From Parcubacteria bacterium C7867-008 (GTDB lineage: Bacteria; Patescibacteria; Paceibacteria; UBA9973; UBA2103): a stretch of DNA of 64,000 nucleotides. Made by a program: the position numbers and the translations under genes. Within the stretch, counting starts at the first letter, position 1. Every line of letters begins with the position of its first letter. The DNA lies in assembly GCA_001189215.1 (NCBI GenBank), contig LFCR01000004.1:186001-250000 (forward strand), written 5' to 3'. The notes beneath the pieces were generated by a model. That model was not told where the DNA came from and did not search any database. It was given only the letters and a program-made list of their open reading frames with translations. Positions 22,372 through 30,718 of the stretch are shown here, piece by piece.

Positions 22372-22680
22372 CTAGTTAATCTTGACCACCTGGATGGGCG
22401 ATACAAAGTACGGGAATCCTTCGAGCCGTAAGGTCCAGGTAGAAGTTACTTCCAGGATCTTGTGGTTGGTATCTGGCTTTCCCTCGAACGCCACCAGATC
22501 CCCAACAGCAAGAGCCTTTCTAATAACGGCGTTATGCCGCTTCTCATCCGAGGAATCCCCAATGAAGTGTTTGGGAACATTTGCTGCACGCACAACGCTC
22601 GTGTGCACTTTCAAACCGAAATTGTGCGATCGACCATTGTCTCTTCGTACTCTTCGTGCGCCAGAACTCCAGCCTGCCAT
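22372..22680 (-). CDS. Orphan cassette gene, small basic soluble protein (102 aa)
   Basis: ATG 22680 (MAGWSSGARRVRRDNGRSHN) has GGAG about 10 nt upstream; a longer ATG at 22713 lies in the promoter. The protein is basic at the N-terminus and beta-rich afterwards, with AVGDLVAFEGKPDTNHKILEVTSTWTLRL suggesting a small barrel (SH3- or OB-like), a shape seen in RNA- or DNA-binding modules. No family is recognised. It is enclosed by a promoter with CTATAC/GTATAG repeats and a strong terminator, between tRNA-Glu and murF. Confidence 0.6.
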   Translation of the reverse strand: MAGWSSGARRVRRDNGRSHNFGLKVHTSVVRAANVPKHFIGDSSDEKRHNAVIRKALAVGDLVAFEGKPDTNHKILEVTSTWTLRLEGFPYFVSPIQVVKIN

Positions 22681-22711
22681 TGTGAAATTCTCCCCTACTA
22701 ACCTAAAGCGC

Positions 22712-22740
22712 ACTATACTCCCCTTTTTCTGTTTGTATAG
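22712..22740 (-). promoter_or_regulatory. Promoter region of gene 22372-22680
   Basis: Minus sense -10 TATAGT (22717-22712). CTATAC (plus 22713-22718) and GTATAG (22735-22740) form a 6-bp inverted repeat whose outer arm sits where a -35 would be; no consensus -35 is seen. Confidence 0.4.
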
Positions 22741-22743
22741 AAG

Positions 22744-24036
22744 TTATCTACTCTTCCATTGCAGGCTCTGACGAACCAACAGTTCCTGATCTTCAGGTGC
22801 ACTTAGGAGTGCTTCAGTGATGCGTTCCGTACGAATAGACTGAGATCCCTTAATGAGGACTGCATCACCCTTACCAATGAGTTCAGTGAGGGCGGTAGCA
22901 GCTTCCTCTGACGTACTAAATTGTTGAATGGAGGTTTCGGACATTCCTGCCTCTAGTGCTGCTGCTGCAATGCCACGTGCACGAATACCCACCGTCACAA
23001 GAAGATCTGTCTGGCGAGCAGCTAGGGTGCCAATGCGCTCATGCTCTTCGTGTGAGTAGCGACCAAGTTCGAGCATATCTCCGAGTATGGCAATACGGCG
23101 TAGGTTTTGTTCACCTGCAACGAGATTAAGCGATGCAAGTGCTTCAACGGTTGCCGTTGGTGATGAGTTATAGGAATCATCGATTAGGACAGCACCATCC
23201 TTACCACTTAAAATACGTGCACGACCAGGAGGTGGTGCAAAGGCCTTCAATCCTTCAAGCGCGTCTTCAACAGAAAGCCCGAGCGCTACCGCTGTTGCAA
23301 CTGCCGCAGCTGGTGCATAGAGTGCTGGTTGTCCGACGGTGTCATATACCGTAAGTGGAGATTCTTCGTCTGAGACTTTTAGTATCGCTTGCATACCTGA
23401 CACACGACCACCTTCTACAAACACCTTTGGGTGTGTGATCCGAACATCCGCTTGTTCGCCCACGCCAAACGTAAACGTACGCGCCGTGAGACGCGCACTC
23501 ATAGCAATAGCATATTCATCTTCTGCATTCATGATGAGTGGCATGCCTTCATCAAGTGCATACGCTGGATAGAACTCTTCTTCACGTACGGCTGCTGGTG
23601 TTGGATACGCTTCAACATGTACGGGCACTTCAGGAAGCTTTGTTACCACCACCGCGTCTGGTAGTGCGATCTTCATAATCTTAGCCAAATCACCAGGACG
23701 GTCGGCTCCCACCTCAAGTACCAGAAGATTTGGATAGTGGGTTGGGAAAAACCGTACTGCAAATGCTTCACCAAATACTCTAAGCCATGCAGCGGGGCTT
23801 GCCCACGGACTACCCACACCAATTATCGTGAGAGGAACACCAAATTCACTGTTAAAACTCTTTTCACTTCTGCGGACATAATAGCCAGTTGAAAGAGCTG
23901 CAGCCACCGCATCTTTCGTAGAGGTCTTTCCCACACTTCCCGTCACCATCACAATCTTCGGCTTGTACTTCCGCACTATGCCAGCAGCAAGCCAGCCAAG
24001 TACTAGTGCGAAGAGGGTGCGGAGAAGTGATTTCAT
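22744..24036 (-). CDS. murF: UDP-N-acetylmuramoyl-tripeptide--D-Ala-D-Ala ligase (MurF)
   Basis: The 430-aa Mur ligase has an N-terminal hydrophobic segment (LLRTLFALVLGWLAAGI), which is unusual for MurF, then the ATP loop VTGSVGKTSTKDAV (about 32-45). VLEVGADRPGD, IMNAEDEYA and LIDDSYNSSPTATVEAL are the central and C-domain motifs. It adds D-Ala-D-Ala to the UDP-MurNAc-tripeptide. It is the last gene of the dcw cluster, 6 nt after ftsI. The anchor could hold it at the membrane near the divisome. Confidence 0.9.
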   Translation of the reverse strand: MKSLLRTLFALVLGWLAAGIVRKYKPKIVMVTGSVGKTSTKDAVAAALSTGYYVRRSEKSFNSEFGVPLTIIGVGSPWASPAAWLRVFGEAFAVRFFPTHYPNLLVLEVGADRPGDLAKIMKIALPDAVVVTKLPEVPVHVEAYPTPAAVREEEFYPAYALDEGMPLIMNAEDEYAIAMSARLTARTFTFGVGEQADVRITHPKVFVEGGRVSGMQAILKVSDEESPLTVYDTVGQPALYAPAAAVATAVALGLSVEDALEGLKAFAPPPGRARILSGKDGAVLIDDSYNSSPTATVEALASLNLVAGEQNLRRIAILGDMLELGRYSHEEHERIGTLAARQTDLLVTVGIRARGIAAAALEAGMSETSIQQFSTSEEAATALTELIGKGDAVLIKGSQSIRTERITEALLSAPEDQELLVRQSLQWKSR

Positions 24037-24042
24037 AAATAG

Positions 24043-25770
24043 TTATCGAGTGTATGTTGCCCGATCTGGTGGCACATCATAATAATTGATCAAGAAGTGC
24101 GTAAGATCAATGAAGGGGTGGGTGAGAGTTTCAGATGCATACTGCACACCTTGAGGCTTTTTCGTATAGAGTAGAATGATGTACTTAGGATCTGAGGCTG
24201 GGAAATATCCGAAGAATGAGTGGAAATAGAGATTTTCGTAGTATTTTCCATCAGGTCCTGCAATCTGTGCGGTACCCGTCTTTGCGGCTACGCTCATCTC
24301 AGGAATCTTCACGGTGCCGTTTCCAAGCTTATCGTCCACCACTTTCACCAGCATGCGAGTAGTGTCATCCACCGCAGTGGCACTAAAAACTTGCTGAGCA
24401 TCACCCCACGAAAGTTTCTTGATCACCCCAGACTCCAATCGTATACCGGTTGCGAGATGCGGGGTAACAATCTTTCCATGGTTTGCGAGTGCCCCCAAGC
24501 CTCGAATCGTCTCCACGGGCGTGGTCGCAATACCCTGCCCGAAGGAGGCCGTATCATACTCCACATCGCGAGGACTTTCCAAGTTATGGATATCACCCCG
24601 AATCTCACTAGGTAAGTCTATGCCTGTTTCAGTACCAAAGCCAAGTTTGGTGAAATAGGTCCGGAATCCAGAGTGCCCTACCTTAGTAGCAATAAACGAA
24701 GCACCGACGTTAAGGGACTGGGAGAGGATCTCCTGCATTGGTATGGTACCGCGCGCCTTGAGGTCGTAGTTACAAATACGCTTCTTGTTCACTTCAATAC
24801 ACCCCGTATCGTTATACACCGTCTCTGGGGTTATTACTCCGGCGTCCAGACCAGACGCCATGGTGAGTGCTTTGAATATAGAACCAAACTCATAACGACT
24901 CTCTACCAAGTGATTACTAAAATGATTACTATCCTCCCCTTGGAAGTTATTGGGATCAAATGATGGATACACATCCATAGCAATGATCTCTCCGGTGGCA
25001 GGGTCCATGATGATGCCACCCGTTTCCTCACTTCCATACTGATCATTAATTGCCTTAAGAGTCTGGTCTAGTTTCTCTAGCACAATTGGCTCAATCGATG
25101 TGATGACATCTCCCTGCCGTGCGGTCTTAGGATCTGATACGACGCTATCAAGGTTTGCAAAGAGTTCAGCAAAGAAGTTGCCGAAGGCACCATCTCCCTG
25201 CTGATGAAGTACATCATCGTAGTACCGCTCAAGCCCGAATCGTCCTGCGATGGTGTTGTCGTCAAGGTATCCCGTGAAGCCAATAGACTGTGCTGCTTTC
25301 TCTTTTGCGGGATAGGTACGCCAACGCTCACGTTCAACGATTACACCTGGAATATCTTTGGCAGAGAGTGCACGTCCCACTTCATCATCCACATGGTGCC
25401 CGATAACTTCATAGGGATCTTCCTTCTTCTGTGCCGAAGCAAAGAACTCATCTCTATTTGCATCCGGTACTGCTTCAAGAATTGCAGCATAGGCTGCTTC
25501 TGGATCCTTAAGGTGTGATGGATCAATAGCAACCAGGAAACCTGTTGCGACAGTCGCTGCTGAAAGATAGGTACCATCCTTACGAGTAAAGAGAATAGAG
25601 CCGCGATCATAGAGTTCCTGACTCGAGCTCACATACTGACGCTCTGCACGAAGAGAATATTCCTGAGCGTGTACGATCTGTACGAAATAGAGGCGCAGTA
25701 CGAGAAAGAGCGCCAAGAAAATGATGACGCCAGAGACGATACGTAATCGCAATCTGAACGCCCTTCGCAT
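24043..25770 (-). CDS. ftsI: Division-type class B penicillin-binding protein (FtsI/PBP3)
   Basis: The 575-residue protein has a membrane anchor (VSGVIIFLALFLVLRLYFVQ), a dimerisation/pedestal domain and a transpeptidase domain with SXXK in EFGSIFKALTM, SXN in SQSLNVG and KTG in VAAKTGTAQ. It cross-links septal peptidoglycan with FtsW. Position between ftsL-like and murF in the dcw cluster supports ftsI. A second class B PBP (31594-33258) sits with mreBCD. Confidence 0.93.
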   Translation of the reverse strand: MRRAFRLRLRIVSGVIIFLALFLVLRLYFVQIVHAQEYSLRAERQYVSSSQELYDRGSILFTRKDGTYLSAATVATGFLVAIDPSHLKDPEAAYAAILEAVPDANRDEFFASAQKKEDPYEVIGHHVDDEVGRALSAKDIPGVIVERERWRTYPAKEKAAQSIGFTGYLDDNTIAGRFGLERYYDDVLHQQGDGAFGNFFAELFANLDSVVSDPKTARQGDVITSIEPIVLEKLDQTLKAINDQYGSEETGGIIMDPATGEIIAMDVYPSFDPNNFQGEDSNHFSNHLVESRYEFGSIFKALTMASGLDAGVITPETVYNDTGCIEVNKKRICNYDLKARGTIPMQEILSQSLNVGASFIATKVGHSGFRTYFTKLGFGTETGIDLPSEIRGDIHNLESPRDVEYDTASFGQGIATTPVETIRGLGALANHGKIVTPHLATGIRLESGVIKKLSWGDAQQVFSATAVDDTTRMLVKVVDDKLGNGTVKIPEMSVAAKTGTAQIAGPDGKYYENLYFHSFFGYFPASDPKYIILLYTKKPQGVQYASETLTHPFIDLTHFLINYYDVPPDRATYTR

Positions 25771-25771
25771 A

Positions 25772-26065
25772 TTAGCGGCCAGCGAACGTCAGCCCGTCTG
25801 GAAGGTTTGCTGCAGCTACATATTGCACATGTGCAGGACGTACGAATCCAAGAGAATAGGGGTTCGTGGAATCAAGAGTACTGATTGATGCATAATACTT
25901 GGTTTCAAGCGTACCAATTGCTGCCTGCGCATCACGAATGGAACTCAGTGCCTGTGTTTGCCAGGTGGCAAAGAGGATCGTAGTGACGATCAGTCCCAGA
26001 TAGACCATCACCAACGCGCCGGCAGAAACGGTAAGGACAGGAATGAAACGAGTTGGCATGGTCAT
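25772..26065 (-). CDS. ftsL: FtsL-like small bitopic protein
   Basis: This 97-aa protein lies between rsmH and ftsI, the ftsL position, with gaps of 5 and 1 nt. It has one membrane helix (FIPVLTVSAGALVMVYLGLIVTTILFATW) and an outside helix (QALSSIRDAQAAIGTLETKYYASI) that could form the FtsL/DivIC coiled coil. It ends with a short SLGFVRP-type segment often found in FtsL. Sequence conservation in FtsL is low, so the call rests mainly on place and topology. Confidence 0.68.
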   Translation of the reverse strand: MTMPTRFIPVLTVSAGALVMVYLGLIVTTILFATWQTQALSSIRDAQAAIGTLETKYYASISTLDSTNPYSLGFVRPAHVQYVAAANLPDGLTFAGR

Positions 26066-26070
26066 ACAGG

Positions 26071-27018
26071 TTATACAAGTGATAATGCGGATCGATCGAA
26101 CGCTTCAGTGCAGGCAGCTTGTCCGTTGCAGCGTTCAAAGACACGGAGCTTCGCACTGCGTGAGCGCGGATTCTTCGTCATCTCTGCAGTGGTTGGTACG
26201 AGTGGTTTCTTGTTAACGAGCTTCCCAGTTCCCTGGTACACCGCATCACGGAACATTCCCTTTACGATGCGGTCTTCAATGCTATGGAAGGTAATAACAG
26301 CAATACGACCACCAGGAGCGAGATGTGTGAGTGCACCAGTGAGCCCAGCGCGCAGTGCACCAAGCTCATCGTTCACAGCAATACGAAGTGCCTGGAAGGT
26401 TTTTGTTGCAGGGTGTAGGCGGCGATGCTGATACCAGCTTGGTGTTCCTGCAGTTACTGCCTCTGCAAGTTCAGATGTGGTGAGGATAGGGCTGTTCTTA
26501 CGGGTCGTCACAATAGAACGAGCAATACCTCGTGAGAACCGTTCTTCGCCGTACGTAAAGATAATGTCTGAGAGTTCTTCCTCAGTTGCTGAATTAACAA
26601 GGTCGGCTGCAGTCTTCCCTTCTTCAGGAGAACCGTAGGTCATGTAGAGAGGCTCTTCTGCTTTAAATGAGAAACCTCTGCCAGCAGTTAAGTGGAAGCT
26701 ACTCCACCCAAGATCAAAGAGTGCTTTGTCTATAGTCTCAATACCTTCGTGCTCAAGAATAGCTTCCAGGTTTCGGAAGTTGTCGTGAGCAAGTATGGTG
26801 CGTGGACCTTCTGAATCTTGTACAACGAGAGCTGCTCGTTTGATTGCGTCTTCATCTGCATCAATACCAATAAGGGTGCCTTCTGCACCAAGGCGACTGC
26901 GTAGTTCACGGAAGTGCCCTGCTCCACCAATGGTTCCATCTACAACAACGTCATCAGCCTGTATATCAAGACTTTCGAGACACTCGTTCAATAGAACACT
27001 TTCGTGGACCTGTTCCAT
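26071..27018 (-). CDS. rsmH: 16S rRNA (cytosine1402-N4)-methyltransferase RsmH (MraW)
   Basis: The 315-aa protein opens with HESVLLNECLESL and the SAM motif VVDGTIGGAGHF. LFDLGWSSFHLTAGRGFSF, the inserted helical domain, RIAVNDELGAL and VITFHSIEDRIVK are all diagnostic. It methylates N4 of C1402 at the ribosomal P site. It follows mraZ by 2 nt. Confidence 0.96.
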   Translation of the reverse strand: MEQVHESVLLNECLESLDIQADDVVVDGTIGGAGHFRELRSRLGAEGTLIGIDADEDAIKRAALVVQDSEGPRTILAHDNFRNLEAILEHEGIETIDKALFDLGWSSFHLTAGRGFSFKAEEPLYMTYGSPEEGKTAADLVNSATEEELSDIIFTYGEERFSRGIARSIVTTRKNSPILTTSELAEAVTAGTPSWYQHRRLHPATKTFQALRIAVNDELGALRAGLTGALTHLAPGGRIAVITFHSIEDRIVKGMFRDAVYQGTGKLVNKKPLVPTTAEMTKNPRSRSAKLRVFERCNGQAACTEAFDRSALSLV

Positions 27019-27020
27019 AC

Positions 27021-27440
27021 CTATGCAAGCGTTTCCGCTAGTTCGTCAGCAGTGCTTTCAATCTCCTTTGTGTAGGACTCCCATGCGGCTTCGTCCCAAA
27101 TCTCAACACGCTCGTTCACTCCAGCAATAACACTCTTCACACCGAGCGTTGCAAAGCTCTTGAGATAATCCGGAACAAGAATGCGTCCTGCAGAATCAAC
27201 ATCTGCTTCGTTAGCACCGGCAAGCATGAGGCGGGAGAGTCCGCGTCCTGCCTTACTGCCAGTAGAGTGTGCTGCCAACTTCGCTGCTTCTTTCTTCCAT
27301 GCTGTTTTTGGATAGACAAACAGACAGTGATCAAGACCGCGTGTAACGATAACGGAGCCACCAAGTTCCTTCCGAAACTTAGCCGGAAGTGATATGCGAT
27401 TCTTCGCATCAAAGGTGTGACGGTATTCTCCGATGAACAT
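27021..27440 (-). CDS. mraZ: Transcriptional regulator MraZ
   Basis: The 139-aa protein has two AbrB-like MraZ units: MFIGEYRHTFDAKNRISLPAKFR and DVDSAGRILVPDYLKSFA, each with the DXXGR-type loop (DAKNR, DSAGR). MraZ rings bind direct TGGGN repeats in front of the dcw operon and usually repress it. Such repeats are present at 27478-27492, between the predicted promoter and this gene. Confidence 0.95.
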   Translation of the reverse strand: MFIGEYRHTFDAKNRISLPAKFRKELGGSVIVTRGLDHCLFVYPKTAWKKEAAKLAAHSTGSKAGRGLSRLMLAGANEADVDSAGRILVPDYLKSFATLGVKSVIAGVNERVEIWDEAAWESYTKEIESTADELAETLA

Positions 27441-27477
27441 TAGTGAGTGGCAGCGGTTTGAGAGGAATGTGATTCAT

Positions 27478-27523
27478 TCCCACTTCATCCCACTAGTTAG
27501 TAAGTATATGACACAACTTCCCA
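27478..27523 (-). promoter_or_regulatory. MraZ boxes and dcw promoter
   Basis: In minus sense TGGGA occurs at 27492-27488 and 27482-27478, separated by 5 nt, the known MraZ spacing. A third TGGGA is at 27523-27519, upstream of a TATACT -10 (27508-27503). This predicts MraZ autoregulation of the operon. Confidence 0.65.
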
Positions 27524-27564
27524 CCATGCCCTATTTATCCCCACAACTAAGGGTTATTTGTCCT

Positions 27565-27594
27565 TTGACAGGTACGCTTCATACCCTGTATGCT
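27565..27594 (+). promoter_or_regulatory. Promoter of the 27-aa peptide gene
   Basis: TTGACA (27565-27570), 18-bp spacer, TATGCT (27589-27594). The ATG at 27603 lies 8 nt after the -10, with GGAGG in between. Confidence 0.55.
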
Positions 27595-27602
27595 TGGAGG
27601 AC

Positions 27603-27686
27603 ATGGTTTCTTACGTCCGCTACTTTATCTTCAAGCATATCTTCGGCCTTACCCCGGTCGAGGTTTCGATTGAGATTTCTAAGTAG
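27603..27686 (+). CDS. Possible 27-aa peptide, free-standing or leader of gene 27784
   Basis: ATG 27603 encodes MVSYVRYFIFKHIFGL and eleven further residues to TAG, a short amphipathic/hydrophobic peptide. It has a good promoter, and a strong terminator begins 24 nt after the stop. No promoter is visible between that terminator and gene 27784, so the peptide and terminator may form an attenuator for 27784. A small toxin-like or regulatory peptide is another option. Confidence 0.35.
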   Translation: MVSYVRYFIFKHIFGLTPVEVSIEISK

Positions 27687-27709
27687 CAGGACTTCCCCAC
27701 AGAAATTTG

Positions 27710-27744
27710 AATCGAGGCTTTGACCGGTAGTCAAAGCCTCGATT
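27710..27744 (+). terminator. Terminator or attenuator before orphan gene 27784
   Basis: A perfect 15-bp stem (arms 27710-27724 and 27730-27744) with loop CGGTA, then TTCGTTTAG. The 5' arm and loop also contain TTGACC (27720-27725). Confidence 0.8.
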
Positions 27745-27783
27745 TTCGTTTAGTCCTTTCACTGTAGAAGAAGAGGGAGAGAT

Positions 27784-28275
27784 ATGCGTACGTCTATGAA
27801 AGTTTCCTACGGCGTTTTCCCGGGAGATACCTACGCCGTCAATGCGCTTACACGACTCCGTGAACTGATCAGCACAGGAACCAGCGAAGGCTCTGCTGCA
27901 CATCTGTCGGAGTGTCTCATCACAGATTCCGACGACGTCACCCCAGATATGGTGGTCTTCCTGACACCGAAGAAGCTGGAATTTGCGGGACGATATTTCC
28001 GTGTCCTGCAGCTTGCAAACAAGCAATCACAGAATCGGGGACGATTCCTGGACCTCGTCCCTGAACACGCACATATAGCAACACGGTTCGTCTTCGTGAA
28101 CCAGGGAGCCAATCAACTGCAACGCGATCAGCGGACAGGCACCCTGAAGGCAGATATAGCACTCATGGGTGTTCATGGGACCTTCGGGGGATGCCAGTTG
28201 CGACGATCAGCAGTAGCGTCAATGGTAAAGGGTCAACACGACCGCATGCGACCTCCCTATTTCGTAAGCGTCTGA
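27784..28275 (+). CDS. Orphan cassette gene, soluble protein of unknown function (163 aa)
   Basis: ATG 27784 follows GAGGGAGAG, a strong SD. The product begins MRTSMKVSYGVFPGD and has no signal or membrane helix. The N-terminal part is helical, the middle is beta-rich (MVVFLTPKKLEFAGRYFRVLQL) and the C-terminus is basic with glycines. No family is recognised. It is GC-rich compared with mraZ and lysS on either side, and closed by a perfect terminator shared with lysS. Confidence 0.68.
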   Translation: MRTSMKVSYGVFPGDTYAVNALTRLRELISTGTSEGSAAHLSECLITDSDDVTPDMVVFLTPKKLEFAGRYFRVLQLANKQSQNRGRFLDLVPEHAHIATRFVFVNQGANQLQRDQRTGTLKADIALMGVHGTFGGCQLRRSAVASMVKGQHDRMRPPYFVSV

Positions 28276-28294
28276 TTCGTACACGCTTCAAAGC

Positions 28295-28327
28295 GATGGC
28301 GCCCCTTGTGGGCGCCATCTTCTTTTA
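28295..28327. terminator. Bidirectional terminator between gene 27784 and lysS
   Basis: GATGGCGCCC (28295-28304)/GGGCGCCATC (28310-28319), then TTCTTTTA. Confidence 0.85.
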
Positions 28328-28329
28328 TA

Positions 28330-29799
28330 TTAGTCAGTACGAGGCCGCATGAGTGGGAAGATCTGTCCCTCTCGGATTGAAACTCCTTCCATAACACTGA
28401 AGAGTCTTTCTGAGACACCAAAACCAAATGCTGGTGGCATACCATACTCAAGTGCCTCTACATATGAGGTGTCATTCATCTGCGCTTCGTCATCTCCTTG
28501 ATCACGCAGTTCTTGCTGGTGCGCAAAGCGTCCTGCTTGATCGATTGGATCATTGAGTTCGGTAAAACCCTTACCCATCTCTGAACCTCCGAGGATCACT
28601 TGGAAGCGCTCCACCACTCGGTTGTCTTCTTTGCTACGCTTAGCCAGCGGCTCCATGTATGCAGGAACCCCAATGAGGAAACCAGGTCCAGAGAGTCCTT
28701 TGCGAATCTGCTTCCAGAGAAGATCAATACCGCGTTCTTTATTAAATCCATCTTCTGGTACTGGAATATGTGCCTTCTCCATTGCCTTAGCAACTGCATC
28801 TGCATCTGTCTCAAGAGGATCAACACCGTATGCCTCCTTGATGAGTGAGCAGTAGTCATAGGTGTGCCATGCAGCACCGAAGTCTACTTCTACATCCTTG
28901 ATCATGAATACACGAGTGCCGTACACCTCGTCGGCAATGGTGCGGTACATATCAGTGATCATGTTCATACCGTGACGATAATCTTCGAATGCTTCGTAGA
29001 ACTCGAGTTGTGTGTAGTCCTGCGCGTGCTCGAAAGACATTCCTTCATTACGGAAGATACGACCGATCTCAAACACCTTAGGGAGACCAGCAACCATGAG
29101 TCTCTTCTGCCATAATTCTCCTGCTGAGATGCGAAGATATACATCGATATCCAGTGCGTTGTGATGGGTTACGAACGGACGTGCGTCTGCACCTCCCGTG
29201 GTAGTTTCAAGTACTGGTGTCTCAACTTCAATAAATCCTTTCTTCAGGAGGTACGTACGGATGACATTCCAGAACATTGATCGGCGACGAATACGATCTG
29301 CAGTTTCTTTCGAAAGAAGAATATCCAAGTATCGCTTACGGAAGCGCTCGTCCTCATCTTTGATGCCATAGAATTCATCGGGTACCGGCGTGAGGGATTT
29401 GGCGAGCATGCGCCATCCTGCTGCTTGGAGTGAGCGCATACCGCGCTTGGTGGTAAATGCGAAGCCCGGCACCTCAATGATGTCTCCGGTATCTACGGCC
29501 TGTTTGAAGAGATCAAACAATTCCTGCTTCAGATCTGCATCCTGCTGGAATACCACTTGTGCCTTTTCAGTACCATCAAAGAGATCCACGAACATAACTC
29601 CTCCTTGATCACGAATGCTCATGATACGCCCGGCAAGGTTTATAAGCGCATGTTCACGTTCAAGCGCTTGATGCTTAAACATGAAATCACTGATCGTATG
29701 TGACCGATTACTCTGCGCTGGATATGCTTCCATACCTGCCTCTTTGAGTATTTCTATCTTAGCGAGCCGCTCTTTGCGGATCGTTTCTACATCTGCCAT
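28330..29799 (-). CDS. lysS: Lysyl-tRNA synthetase, class II
   Basis: The 489-aa enzyme has the N-terminal OB fold (INLAGRIMSIRDQGGVMFVDLFDG) and the class II catalytic core: motif 1 near KKGFIEVETPVLETTTGGADARPF, motif 2 with FEIGRIFRNEGMSFEHAQDYTQLE, and motif 3 GYGxG-like MPPAFGFGVSERL near the end. It charges tRNA-Lys. TAATGT 8 nt upstream of the ATG (minus sense) is a possible -10. Confidence 0.96.
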   Translation of the reverse strand: MADVETIRKERLAKIEILKEAGMEAYPAQSNRSHTISDFMFKHQALEREHALINLAGRIMSIRDQGGVMFVDLFDGTEKAQVVFQQDADLKQELFDLFKQAVDTGDIIEVPGFAFTTKRGMRSLQAAGWRMLAKSLTPVPDEFYGIKDEDERFRKRYLDILLSKETADRIRRRSMFWNVIRTYLLKKGFIEVETPVLETTTGGADARPFVTHHNALDIDVYLRISAGELWQKRLMVAGLPKVFEIGRIFRNEGMSFEHAQDYTQLEFYEAFEDYRHGMNMITDMYRTIADEVYGTRVFMIKDVEVDFGAAWHTYDYCSLIKEAYGVDPLETDADAVAKAMEKAHIPVPEDGFNKERGIDLLWKQIRKGLSGPGFLIGVPAYMEPLAKRSKEDNRVVERFQVILGGSEMGKGFTELNDPIDQAGRFAHQQELRDQGDDEAQMNDTSYVEALEYGMPPAFGFGVSERLFSVMEGVSIREGQIFPLMRPRTD

Positions 29800-29894
29800 A
29801 TGTCCCTACATTACCACATATTGCTCTTTGAAGGTTTAGTAGTATGGTGCGAATAGGATGTGGTATCACACCACACAAACGCGGGAGCAATGCC

Positions 29895-30077
29895 ATGCTT
29901 GTGGTGTCCTTTTGTCTTTCAACGATTCTGATGTTCGGGTCACTCGCAATGTGGATATACACCTCTTTTGCGGACCCTGATCATCCGAACTCATACTGGA
30001 TAGCGATGCTCAGCTTCGCAGCCATAACCTTCGTACTATCAGTTGCGCTGAGTCTTCGACGGGGCAGGCGCGCTTGA
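29895..30077 (+). CDS. Orphan cassette gene: 60-aa two-helix membrane protein
   Basis: I choose ATG 29895 (MLVVSFCLSTILMFGSLAMW) because GGGAG lies 7 nt upstream; the longer start at 29844 lacks an SD. Two membrane helices are separated by TSFADPDHPNSYW, and the tail ends RRGRRA, so both ends should be cytoplasmic. No family is known. It is divergent from lysS, has a weak promoter (TTGCTC at 29821, TATGGT at 29843) and a terminator shared with greA. Confidence 0.55.
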   Translation: MLVVSFCLSTILMFGSLAMWIYTSFADPDHPNSYWIAMLSFAAITFVLSVALSLRRGRRA

Positions 30078-30099
30078 TGATGGCGGTCCGAAAGAAAAA

Positions 30100-30125
30100 C
30101 CTCCGCGGCGACGCGGAGGACTTTC
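30100..30125. terminator. Terminator between gene 29895 and greA
   Basis: CCTCCGCG-GCGA-CGCGGAGG, then ACTTTCTATTTC. Confidence 0.8.
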
Positions 30126-30134
30126 TATTTCTAC

Positions 30135-30608
30135 TTACGCTACCTTCTCTACGTGATACGTTTGTTTTCCGTTTGGCGTTTCAAAGGTGAAGCTATCTCC
30201 CTTCCTCTTTCCCATAAGTGCAGCACCAAGTGGTGATACATGTGAGAGTTTGTGTGCACGCATGTCTGCTTCTTCAGAGCCGACAATCATGTACTCGTGC
30301 ATATCAGAACCACCATCTTTCTTGATGACTACTGAAGAACCGAATCCCACAACATCCTTCTTCTTACCGTCAGTGACGATCTTTGCACGCTTTACGAGCT
30401 CTTCGAGTTTACGAATACGTTCTTCTGTTGCCGCTTGGAGATCGCGCGCCTCCTGATACTCTGCGTTCTCAGAGAGATCTCCAAGTGAACGAGCGTATTC
30501 AAGATTTTTTGCAATTTCAGTACGACGAACGGTCTTAAGGTTTTCGAGTTCCTTAACCATCTCGTCGAACTTCTCTTGGCTGACCATTGTTTCTTGTTCA
30601 GTCATCAT
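30135..30608 (-). CDS. greA: Transcription elongation factor GreA
   Basis: The 157-residue protein has the N-terminal coiled coil with the acidic tip (YARSLGDLSENAEYQEARD, the two acidic residues used in RNA cleavage) and the C-terminal FKBP-like domain (HKLSHVSPLGAALMGKRKGD). It rescues backtracked RNA polymerase. A TATTAA box 6 nt before the ATG supports the first Met of MMTEQE. Confidence 0.96.
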   Translation of the reverse strand: MMTEQETMVSQEKFDEMVKELENLKTVRRTEIAKNLEYARSLGDLSENAEYQEARDLQAATEERIRKLEELVKRAKIVTDGKKKDVVGFGSSVVIKKDGGSDMHEYMIVGSEEADMRAHKLSHVSPLGAALMGKRKGDSFTFETPNGKQTYHVEKVA

Positions 30609-30614
30609 GTGAAA

Positions 30615-30620
30615 TTAATA
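30615..30620 (-). promoter_or_regulatory. -10 box TATTAA of greA
   Basis: Separated from the greA ATG (30608) by 6 nt on the minus strand. Confidence 0.45.
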
Positions 30621-30676
30621 TGAAAGTACCCGTATTGTACGTGGCGCAGCTGGCGCGTCAACAAGTGAAAAAGAGG

Positions 30677-30700
30677 GCCCCCATGCTTGCGCATGGGGGC
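30677..30700 (-). terminator. Terminator after orphan gene 30719
   Basis: A perfect 10-bp stem GCCCCCATGC/GCATGGGGGC; in the minus direction CTCTTTTTCAC follows. Confidence 0.88.
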
Positions 30701-30718
30701 GAGATAATCCGGATTCTA

